A DNA stretch of 64,000 nucleotides from Paracentrotus lividus (Eukaryota; Echinodermata; Echinoidea; Camarodonta; Echinidae). This document shows positions 47,901-55,640 of this stretch, one piece after another (position 1 is the first letter of the stretch; each line of letters opens with the position of its first letter). The notes beneath the pieces are model-generated. The model searched no databases and was not told the origin of the DNA. It saw only the letters and a list, made by a program, of their open reading frames with translations. Both the position numbers and the translations under genes were made by a program. Location of the stretch: contig CALNVZ010003434.1 in assembly GCA_940671915.1 (NCBI GenBank), forward strand, positions 14,476,356 to 14,540,355. Reading direction: 5' to 3'.

Positions 47901-50900
47901 AAATAGCTTGTATCAGGAAGTCAATCCTGCTTTTAACATGTGATTGCTACTTACCATAGGTTGATGAGCAGAACTGACGAAATAGCCATTAACTTTGTAC
48001 TAAACAGCTCCCGAATAGCTCCTTTGGGTTTCTGTAAAGAATTATTTTCAATAACAAATATATCATAAAAAGCTTATTTTAAAGAAAAATAATAGAAACT
48101 AGAACCGCACAACAATTCAAAATTACCATTATCATAAAATTACACCCAAAGTTCACTCGCAATTCTTTTATGTTCTTTGTTAGGCTTCTTTCATCAAGTC
48201 TTTCAATGATAGCAAATACAAATTCAAACAAGAGTTGTTCCCTTGCTACGGGCATCAAGTGCAATTTCTATTGGTTCGATCTGCCCAAATTCAATTTTGA
48301 AAATTAAATTGCAAAAACTTCTTGCTCACCTACAGGTGGCTCTTTTGTATTGTGTGAATAGTCAAAAGAAAGAGGAAAAGATGAACTTTTAAAATGAATT
48401 TAATATTTCATTAATTGATGGATTACACTGAGAAAAATGATTAATCATTCAGGTTTCGCTTAATCTGGGACACACTGTATTATTAGACTATACTGCTCTG
48501 GATGTTGCATTCTTGGTTAGGAAGCAGGACAGGTTGATTGAAGAGATGGGTTCTAGGAAAACTACCCCCACCAAAAATTTATCACCTAACTCTACACCCA
48601 GCTCTAACCCTATTTCTGGGGGTAGTTGTCCTGGGAGGTGATTGTCAGGGGGGGAAATTGTCCAAGGGATAGTTGTCCTGATACAGAGGAGATGTTATAC
48701 AAGGCTGCTGGTTCGTATAGGCTTTAAAATCAAATAATTTATAAAGAATTATGAGAGCAAGCATACGTACAAGTTCAGTCTTTCTCTGTAGCTTTCCTGG
48801 AGGCAAAGGTTTCTTGTTTATCCTTGAGATCTCTTCGAGCGTTACCATGGCACCTTCCCAATTCCCTGATGCTTGTTGATAGAGGACGCTCTCAGGTAGA
48901 AACTGATAATATATAAAGCATATCATTTTGTAGTCTTTATCAATTTCAATTTTGTGCACATGCACATGTAACTTATAATTTTGGTTATATCTGTAGAAGG
49001 GATTAAATGATTCTCATTGACACTTTAGTACCACATAAGGTAATGTTTCAAATAATATGAAAATTGGACAGCATGGTAAGTATAACGGAAACTGGTCTAC
49101 AGACACAATCATTATTGTTGCTTTCCACCAATATTATAGAGAAAATGAAGAATTGCAATTGTGTAGTTAACAAAGTAATCACTAGAGTTTACTGTGGTAA
49201 TCAAATATTCCAATTTGTTTTTACATCTACTTACTTTGATTAAGGCCAGGAATATGACGAGAGGAAATGTAGAGAAGACCAAGAGGTATCGCCAACCTAG
49301 CGTCGGCATGACAACCATAGCCAGTGCGATCAGAAGACATATACCTATTACCCAGAAAGCCTGCAAACCATAACAAAATGAACAAGTCAAATGTTACTGT
49401 GTCGCCTATACAGTAAGCCTCTGCCCTCAAAAAATCATTTCAGAAATTAACCTGTGACAAATGACTTCTTACCTCATTACTCAAAAAATCTATTAAGCTA
49501 ATATACTCTTTGTTTATTTTCAAATTAAAATATCAAAATTAGAATAAACTTTTTAGAAATTTTATTGTATTACACATAAATGTAACAAATGTATACATAT
49601 ACTTGACAAAATTTTAAATGCAAACAATCTATACTATTAAGAAGAAACCTGAATTTTTTTTCCTTCATCATAAGTGTTAATTTAATTTCTTTCTTACGTC
49701 AAGACACACAAGGCATAGTCCTCTGCTCTTGGATGGGAGAAACTCAGCACAAATGATCATACTGTTAGGAGGAAATTTTAAAAAAATAAAGAAGCAGCTA
49801 TTAAAAGATCACCAATAATTCACCAGAATCTATTTTTCAGAAATGAAATTCAAAGCTTTCAATTAATATCAATTATATTTTGTTAAAGTACTGCATTCGC
49901 TGTTATTTTCGCGCTGAGCGGCCTCAAAACATGTTCACAGGTTCTTAAATTTGCGCTGCCTGTTCGCAAGGTCACAATTGAACCCATTCAATACATGCAT
50001 AGGAAATCATGACTATATATTTGTGGTTTTTTTTTTTTAAATTAGCGCCTGCCGCTCATTGCGCGAAATCCGCGAAAATTAATGTACCACAAATATTTCC
50101 ACGAATATTAACCACATTAACTTTCATGCCATTTGCTCTGGTGTTGTTCTTGCAAGTTATAGGTGGTCTTAAACCATCAAATCACATTTAAAATTTGAAG
50201 ATTAACCAACATATGCATCAAAATTGTTGTATACATTCATAAAATGAATTCCTTAACCTTACCAGTTGCTAAAGTTGGTTTGGATATTGTACATGAATTG
50301 CATAATGGAATAGGTTAGATTTGCAATTTTTGCCTAATGATATATATGCCAATGAACATCTCTACAATGACAAGAAAACCAGATGTCCAATTCATACAAA
50401 AGTAATTAAATATCAATGTGTACAAGAACAAAAGAAAGGCCAGTGTTATTGTTAGGACTAATATGTCCAAGCAAACAGGAAAGATAAACAGTTAACCCGA
50501 AAACATGGTGGCATAAAAATATGAAATGAGTTAATTATATTCTTTATAGAATTATTCTTTTCACAAAAACACCCCCAAAATCACAAATTTCAACTCTAAA
50601 TTATGTTCGAGAGAGCTTAAAATTACAGCTAATTCTATTCTAACTACTCAAGTCACCTTTACATTGCCTTAACCTTTAGATTGCACGTACGGGACGAAAG
50701 TTTCCCAATAAAATATAATATGCCTCATTCAATCATCAGTTCTGACAGGGTCTTTAAAACATTGGGAATATGTTTTGTTACTCACGCTTGATTTGCTCCA
50801 CCTAGCGCGAAGCCAAGCAGTCCTCTTAAGATCAACATCCAAATAAGATTCGGTGAAAAGGAACTCAAGAGACCAAAATAGAAGATGAAAAAGGCACTCA

Positions 50901-53900
50901 TTGCAAGAGTCTGAAGACAAGAAAAGAGAGATTTACATGTACATGTACGGTGGAAACTTGTTACTACGACGTACATGTACCGGTACTTGGGACAACCTTG
51001 CTATATGTATATCGGGAGTCTCTTTATATCAGGGTAAAAACAGAAAAATACAAAGAAGCAGCAATATAAATACCTCGTCAGGAACCCTGTTATATCAGAA
51101 ACATTATAATGAGTTTCCACTGTACATATGAGAAGATAATAACTTGTTGAACTTGTCTAAATGTCTTATTGTTTCTAAGTAACTTTAGACATTTTAATGA
51201 CTTTTCTGCTTCTTTCGAAGTAAATAACCAAGTTGGTTGTACATGTATGTTGCACAACAAGATAGACAGATATGAGAATGAAAATACATTATCTAGAAAA
51301 TTTTAGATTGTGAACATATATATATTTCAGATATTCATATTAAACAAACATACATATTATTGTAGGACTGTTTATTGTACATTTAGGTTTCCTTTATTAG
51401 TTGACCTTATTTCTATTCAGCTTTGGTATTTAGTTCAGCTTTGTTTACATCCATTTCCTCTTTGACTTTCAACCTCCTTCTCTATCATTCCTTTCCTATT
51501 CAGATGTCTTCATTCATTACATTCCACATCTGATTCTTTTGTTCAACATTCTTATTACATAATCATCTCATCATCTTATTCATCTTCATCCTCTTATCTC
51601 TTATTGGTTATTCTTATGAATTGGACTTTTACATTTTGAGTTGGTTCCTCCATTCTCTTTATTTCTATTGGTTAATCCGTCTTAATTTGAATATGTAAAT
51701 TATCTTGAATATTAGTTTGATTTGTGATGTGGCAAAGTAGCCCCTTTAATAAATCAGTGCACTACCAGACTTCATCTTGTTAAGTTCTATTTTATTTGTG
51801 TCCTGTTCCTGTTCCTGAATCTTCCGTTTGCTGTTATTTGATTGCTGTTGATGTTTGAGCTCTATTTTACTTCACTACAAACTGTTCATTTTAAAACCCC
51901 ACATTATAATCTGGCATGTATACAGTGCATCCCAAAAAGAACTAAACAGTTTTGAAATAGCTATCAAATTAAAAAATATATGATTCTTGGGGCAAAGATT
52001 TATATGTATATAAAGCTCATATCCTCCACTATCATTATGGCACCAAAAAAATCCGAAAATAACACATTCTTCGGTGAACAATGCTATTCATTTATCACCT
52101 TTGTATGGCACGCCATTAGGGATTCAACTAATAATGGAATGAATCTGCTTAAAGAGTAAAAGATATACCGAAAGTCAGAAATAAACAATCAATATTATGC
52201 AAAAATGTATTTTCACCATTTTGTTTTCATATCATTGGTTTTTGCTTTGACTTGAGTTTATTTTTGTCTTTGTTGGCCGATTTATACCATTATTAGTTGA
52301 ATCCCCAATGGCGTGTCCTTCATAAAAGTGGGCATTGCTCACTGAAGCATGCGTTAATTTCGGAAATTTTTGTGTCATAATGATAGTTGAGGATATGAGC
52401 TTTATATAATCTAACATTTTACCCCAAGAATCATATATTTTTAGTTTGGTAGCCTTGTCAAAAGTGTATAGTTCTTTTTGGGACGCACTGTACAATGTAA
52501 CTTCTAACAAAAAACATGTACAAAAACAAGAGCAAATTTTTTTTTTTGAAGTTTAGTTCATTTATACTTTCACAAAACCTACCTTTCTTCTTCCAAATTT
52601 ATCTCCCATCAGGCCCCACAGAGGGGCCCCTAGAAAGTATCCAGTGAAGACAAAGGTCGTGATGAGAGCCTGTTGCCATGGATACAAACGCCATTCACAT
52701 CGTAGCTTGTCTGAAAGGATGCTAACCAGCATGATTTCAAATGCATCCGCCATCTAATAGAATAGAGAGGTAATGGAGTAACAATTGTAAATCATACAAT
52801 ATACAATGTATGTGAAAGACGACATAATATTGCTCTGAAAAAGTACTAGTCAGGTAACTAGGTGGCTTTTGAAACGAATGAGGTACCAGCAGCAGCGTAT
52901 TGGAAAGCATGAGAAAGAACCCCACATTTACCAAACTAAATGTCTGCCGGTGTATCTCTGCTACATATGGTCCCTACAAGCGGCGGCGCCCATAAAGAGT
53001 GCCCCTTTTACAAAAAATTATATTTTGAATAAAACTGGCAGAATAATTATAGTCAAGGACTTGAGGTGGTGCTATACAAGGCTGCTGGTTCGTATTCGCT
53101 TTAAAGTCTAGTTAGTGGCTTTAACAAGCAGGGAAGGGCACCCTGTACACGGGACCTCCTTTCAGCATCCTATCAGAGGGGCAGATCATGTGAAGCCATG
53201 TTTTGATACATACCCACTGGAAGCCAACGATGCAAGCCACCCTCAGCTGGAACCAACCGAAACCCATGGCATCCACAGCTTCTTCTACTGTGTATTCCAA
53301 ATTAACAGGATCTGTAGTATTTTCTGTACATAAAGAAGAAAATAACACAAACCGGGTAATAGTAATATGTAGGAAGGGGTGAATATACTATTTAAAAGTA
53401 TATCATTAGTCTTATACAATCATTGATCATACTGATTCATTTTGAAGAAAAAAAAATTATTTTAAAGCAAAGCCAGATAATTTTGACTTTCAATCATCAA
53501 AGACAAAGACAAAATCAAAGAATACCAGGAAAAAAGATTCAACAATTTGGTAGATCTTAATCTAAGTGAATTATCAATTTTCATAGTTCATTAAAATGTT
53601 TAAATAATCGGCTATATAATCCTCCAATTTGTCTCCTCTCTTCTCGCTCACTGTGTACAAAGTCAATGGGACTTGAATGATGTCTCCGCCACTGACGAAA
53701 TGAACGGGAGTGAATGGACTGGTGACTTATTACAGGATAATGCCAAATAATCATAGGTAGATCTATCACTCAGTCCCACAGACTTTTATTGGTCGTTCAT
53801 ATTATGTGATCGATTAATAACAGGTGGTTACAAGTGTGTTTTCTGCATGGAGGACTAGGCTACGCTAATGTGATTTGCAGCCGAGCGCAGCGGCCTACAT

Positions 53901-54103
53901 CTCTGCTACATACCGCTATCGACGGGCTTCTTCGTATCTGCACTTTCTACGGCGTTAGTGTCTTCATGATCAACACTAACAGTCCCCGAGTCTGCCTCAA
54001 ACTTTATTTCAGAAAGGGTTTCCACCTCAAATCCATTATCATCTCCATCTTTGAAGATTACGTCGGTATCTTTGAAATCACTTGCGTCTATAAACGATGC
54101 CAT
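41861..54103 (-). CDS. SVOP: SVOP-like (SV2-related) MFS transporter, 14 coding exons, complete
   Basis: A major facilitator superfamily transporter of the SV2/SVOP branch. In vertebrates SVOP is a synaptic-vesicle membrane protein whose substrate is not settled, so none is assigned. Coding exons in gene order: 53914-54103, 53214-53323, 52583-52753, 50786-50910, 49698-49761, 49235-49360, 48771-48902, 47955-48031, 46680-46756, 44681-44782, 43868-43979, 43365-43446, 42435-42524, 41861-41977. All introns are GT-AG, phases are continuous, and the total is 1575 bp (524 residues plus stop), close to the usual SVOP length. The layout fits twelve membrane helices: an acidic cytosolic N-terminus (1-64), motif A GDKFGRRK (150-157), R186-G187 in helix 4, FLPES after helix 6 (263-267), the second half-repeat motif ETAGRK (401-406), and PIETKGR near the C-terminus (515-521). 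The start has G at -3 and +4, and an in-frame TGA lies 60 bases upstream. SVOPL is the alternative name; a tree would decide. Confidence 0.93.
42435..42524 (-). CDS. SVOP: SVOP-like exon 13
   Basis: Residues 457-486: VFPTHVRSVGMGMC and helix 11 (ASRMGAVVTPYVAQ). Donor GTAGGT, phase 0. Confidence 0.95.
43365..43446 (-). CDS. SVOP: SVOP-like exon 12
   Basis: Residues 429-456: helix 10 (IFIIRALISGAFQALYVYTPE), closely matching the SVOP family. Acceptor CTTGTACAG, donor GTACAT, phase 0. Confidence 0.95.
43868..43979 (-). CDS. SVOP: SVOP-like exon 11
   Basis: Residues 392-428 plus two bases: helix 8, the second motif A-like loop ETAGRKVTMG, and helix 9. Acceptor CCATTTTGCAG, donor GTAAGT, phase 2. 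Confidence 0.93.
44423..44588. mobile_element. Foldback MITE, ACAAAGGTTTGCAA family (intron 10)
   Basis: GGGCTCCGTAGCACAAAGG at the left pairs with CCTTTGTGTTACGGGGCCC at the right. A related copy is at 38910-39047. Confidence 0.75.
44681..44782 (-). CDS. SVOP: SVOP-like exon 10
   Basis: Residues 358-391 plus one base: a Cys-containing outer loop (EEQCFSACTSLDVHGY), then LLVTSLAEFPG entering helix 8. Acceptor TTTTCATCCAG, donor GTATGT, phase 1. Confidence 0.9.
45282..45640. mobile_element. Foldback element with TTA flanks (intron 9)
   Basis: AGCCCAGCGCACACATTGCG at the left pairs with CGCAATGTGTGCGCTGGGCT at the right, flanked on both sides by TTA. A 3 bp TTA duplication suggests a PIF/Harbinger-type enzyme. 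The interior repeats GCGATGCGATTGC-like words many times. About 359 bp, non-coding. Confidence 0.8.
46299..46472. mobile_element. Foldback MITE (intron 9)
   Basis: TTGGCCCTATTGCGTACATA at the left pairs with TTATGTAACGGGCCCAA at the right. Inner blocks GTAACTTT/AAAGTTAC and TTGCCATCA/TGATGGCAA also pair. About 174 bp. Confidence 0.65.
46680..46756 (-). CDS. SVOP: SVOP-like exon 9
   Basis: Residues 332-357 plus one base: NAFLYYGNVLLSTELF of helix 7, leading into the outer loop. Donor GTGAGT was chosen because only it keeps phase with exon 10. Confidence 0.9.
47020..47770 (+). repeat. TGACCT-rich minisatellite (intron 8)
   Basis: About four diverged units at ~150 bp spacing, near 47148, 47305, 47453 and 47602. 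Each has TTTGACCTCACCATGTGACC, then CAACATGATGGTACCCC, TAGTGCATCTATCAC and CAAGTTTGGTTGCCATTGG. The block ends in a GACGGACAGGCGACAGAC stretch. Lies inside the SVOP-like gene. Confidence 0.75.
47444..47456 (+). promoter_or_regulatory. Perfect DR1 nuclear-receptor motif
   Basis: TGACCTTTGACCT reads on the minus strand as AGGTCA A AGGTCA, the direct repeat with one spacer bound by HNF4- and RXR-type receptors. It sits within a repeat, so it may be incidental. Binding is an inference. Confidence 0.4.
47955..48031 (-). CDS. SVOP: SVOP-like exon 8
   Basis: Residues 307-331 plus two bases: end of the central loop (KGAIRELFSTKL) and the start of helix 7. Acceptor ATTCTTTACAG, donor GTAAGT, phase 2. 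Confidence 0.9.
48474..48486. mobile_element. Possible mariner-like TIR remnant
   Basis: GGGACACACTG followed by TA resembles the termini at 6332 and 52490. No matching opposite end was seen nearby. Confidence 0.3.
48556..48690. repeat. Dispersed repeat with GGGGGTAGTTGTCC motif (intron 7)
   Basis: AGGAAAACTACCCCCACC at the left and CTGGGGGTAGTTGTCC plus AGGGATAGTTGTCCTGATAC at the right form partly inverted blocks. Related to 28321-28440. Confidence 0.5.
48695..48731 (+). repeat. Short intronic motif shared with 53071-53108
   Basis: TATACAAGGCTGCTGGTTCG is followed by a GCTTTAAA block. It lies in intron 7, just past the exon 7 donor on the minus strand. Probably a fragment of a dispersed repeat. 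Confidence 0.6.
48771..48902 (-). CDS. SVOP: SVOP-like exon 7
   Basis: Residues 263-306: the central cytosolic loop beginning FLPESVLY, then ASGNWEGAMVTLEEISRIN and a basic PPGKLQRKTEL stretch. Donor GTACGT, phase 0. Confidence 0.93.
49235..49360 (-). CDS. SVOP: SVOP-like exon 6
   Basis: Residues 221-262: helices 5 and 6 (FWVIGICLL..MPTLGWRYLLVFSTFPL). Acceptor ATGGTTTGCAG, donor GTAAGT, phase 0. Confidence 0.95.
49698..49761 (-). CDS. SVOP: SVOP-like exon 5
   Basis: A 64 bp exon covering residues 199-220, including the family signature AEFLPSKSRG between helices 4 and 5. Acceptor CTCCTAACAG, donor GTAAGA. Confidence 0.93.
49888..50115. mobile_element. CGCGAAAA-type MITE (intron 5-6 region)
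   Basis: GCATTCGCTGTTATTTTCGC at the left and CCGCGAAAATTAATGTACC at the right, with GCGAAAT words between. Related to 35336-35534. It lies between exons 4 and 5. Confidence 0.55.
50786..50910 (-). CDS. SVOP: SVOP-like exon 4
   Basis: Residues 158-198 plus two bases: helix 3 (YFGLLSS) and helix 4 (LRGLLGFALGG, with the conserved Arg-Gly). Acceptor TTGTCTTCAG, donor GTGAGT, phase 2. Confidence 0.93.
50948..51122. mobile_element. TA-flanked MITE (intron 3)
   Basis: TA then CGGTGGAAACTTGTTAC at the left; TAATGAGTTTCCACTG then TA at the right. About 175 bp, just upstream of exon 4 on the minus strand. Confidence 0.7.
51923..52490. mobile_element. Long foldback mariner-like element (intron 3)
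   Basis: TA then CAGTGCATCCCAAAAAGAAC at the left; GTTCTTTTTGGGACGCACTG then TA at the right. Pairing continues for about 200 bp inward (TATATGATTCTTGGGG, AAAGCTCATATCCTC, ATTCAACTAATAATGG and their complements). 568 bp with no transposase, a non-autonomous Tc1/mariner-type element by its TA and termini. Confidence 0.85.
52583..52753 (-). CDS. SVOP: SVOP-like exon 3
   Basis: Residues 101-157: the rest of helix 1, the outer loop with C119, helix 2, and MFS motif A GDKFGRRK at its cytosolic end. Starts with ATG directly after the acceptor, ends at a GTAGGT donor, phase 0. Confidence 0.95.
53071..53108 (+). repeat. Short intronic motif shared with 48695-48731
   Basis: TATACAAGGCTGCTGGTTCG followed by a GCTTTAAA block, about 105 bp past the exon 2 donor. 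Confidence 0.6.
53214..53323 (-). CDS. SVOP: SVOP-like exon 2
   Basis: Residues 64-100. YTVEEAVDAMGFGWFQ matches the conserved SVOP segment just before helix 1, and the exon ends inside helix 1. Acceptor TTTATGTACAG, donor GTATGT, phase 0. Confidence 0.92.
53914..54103 (-). CDS. SVOP: SVOP-like exon 1
   Basis: Encodes residues 1-63 plus one base: an acidic, Asp/Glu-rich cytosolic tail without membrane segments. Donor GTATGT, phase 1. The tail is the least family-conserved part and was accepted on phase and junction fit with exon 2. Confidence 0.85.
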
Positions 54104-54450
54104 GACTGAAAGTTTTATATGAATTTCATGTGAAAAGTCGAATGGTCTGAAACCTTTTGATCAGCCAACCCGCAGGTCCGCGTAAAACGCGCTTATTTAT
54201 CGAGCTCTCTTTTTGCCAAATTGTGCGTGACCTCTACTTGACCCCGGAGCGATCAAGTGGCGGGGCGAGCGCGATCGATAATATATACTAAACATCGAGA
54301 TCCACAATCAATCCGCAGCCCGGGGCCCAATCAGAGCAAAACCAGCGATTTTTTATCGAGATCTAGGTCACCGGTTAACGCGCAATTTCAGGCCCTCTCG
54401 CGACCTGCGAGAGCAATTTCCGCACATATTCTCTAATCGATCGCAGTGGA
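54104..54450. promoter_or_regulatory. CpG-rich 5' region of the SVOP-like gene, possibly bidirectional
   Basis: GC and CpG content rise sharply over about 54165-54450 (CGCG, CGATCG, CCCGGGGCC), in contrast to the AT-rich flanks. It contains a CCAAT box at 54327-54331 (plus strand) and an AT-rich TATA-like stretch near 54280. The SVOP-like start is at 54103, and a possible divergent start is on the other side. Confidence 0.5.
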
Positions 54451-54485
54451 ATGACGACCAGCTCGCAGTTGTCAAAATGTTTGGG
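54451..54485 (+). CDS. Possible first coding exon of a divergent gene
   Basis: ATG at 54451 opens 12 codons, and a second ATG at 54477 in another frame opens ATG TTT GGG. Both run into a strong GTGAGT donor at 54486. No second exon can be identified before the low-complexity tract, so this is tentative. Confidence 0.25.
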
Positions 54486-55044
54486 GTGAGTAACTGTGCT
54501 CGGTTATTTTAAGTTTTTCTAAAAAAGGTTTTAAATGCCATTTAATGAAATATTTGTTGAAATACAGTGCATGATTTGAGTGTAACGCTCTTTTTGTCGT
54601 TTTTCCAACGTTCAGAAAGTTGCTGGCTGCCTGACCCGATAGTAATCGTCGTCAATACGGCGATAAAAATTTTTTGAAAAACTGCAAATTTGCGCTTCAT
54701 TGCTACGAACAAACTACATTAGGCCTCTTTGAGAGACAACTTATGAGTTAATATTGGGAATCAAAGTTTTGCTAATTTTTCTTGCTGTTGTACGAGAAAG
54801 CACGACTATTTTGCTAAAAAGACAGGAAAATCTAATTTTAACGACCGCTTGGGGTGAATTTGCCGGTTATGTCGTTCGATTTACAGTTCGGTCCTGCATG
54901 TAGCTTCCACAATCATGTTGGACTGAGTCGGGTTGTCTTCTCTCAAAATGCTATATGCACGTTGTTTGACATTGAACTGAAAGTTGACACTTGGACCACA
55001 GACTCGTATCGCAGGTCACTAAACAGACAAAGTGGCCTCTAGTT

Positions 55045-55250
55045 CATATAGAGTCTAGAATCCTGGATCTTTATTTGATATGCAATAAACAAGGCTTTAG
55101 TCTAGATTCATAACCTTAGGGCGCCTAGATCGTAAGATAGAATATTCTAGTCTAGACTCTAGACATCTAAAGGTTAGACTCATCTAACTGGTTTAGATCT
55201 AGATCTAGGCCTAGATTTAGTTCTAGTCGGAGATCTATTCTAGATCTTAG
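55045..55250. repeat. CTAGAT/TCTAGA-rich patch
   Basis: Words built on CTAGA and TAGATC recur at high density, for example GATCTAGATCTAGGCCTAGA. This is local low complexity rather than a strict tandem repeat. Confidence 0.6.
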
Positions 55251-55527
55251 GCCTATTTTTTTTTATTGTAAGAGGGAAGAAGTCCTGCATGTAAAATGGC
55301 AATGGAAATGTTATTTTATGGGGGGTTTGGTGTCGACTCTGAACATTTTTTATTAAATGAAGCTGTTTTGTTTGTTTTGTTCTTACTTTTTGTTTTGTTT
55401 GTTTTTTATTTTGTCTCAGGATCATTAAGCCCAAAAATATCTGTTCTTGGAAACGCTCGTATCATCGTCCTACATTTTCCTAAAATTTTGTACTAAAAAT
55501 GACAAAAAAGACATTGCTTAGTAGGAT

Positions 55528-55563
<36 letters not shown>
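55528..55563 (+). repeat. 36-base G homopolymer
   Basis: 36 consecutive G, followed by CAGGGGGGCGGGAGGG, and 50 bp later by a run of 22 T (55613-55634). Could form a G-quadruplex if real. It also marks the border with the A-rich tract. Confidence 0.9.
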
Positions 55564-55566
<3 letters not shown>

Positions 55567-55640
55567 GGGGGCGGGAGGGTGTCGCAGACACTCAACGAAA
55601 GTGAAGCATGTCTTTTTTTTTTTTTTTTTTTTTTGTTTTT

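Noticed and set aside
51240-51840. Possible solo LTR with an AATAAA near 51749
   Set aside because: No convincing TG..CA borders, target duplication or second copy in the window.
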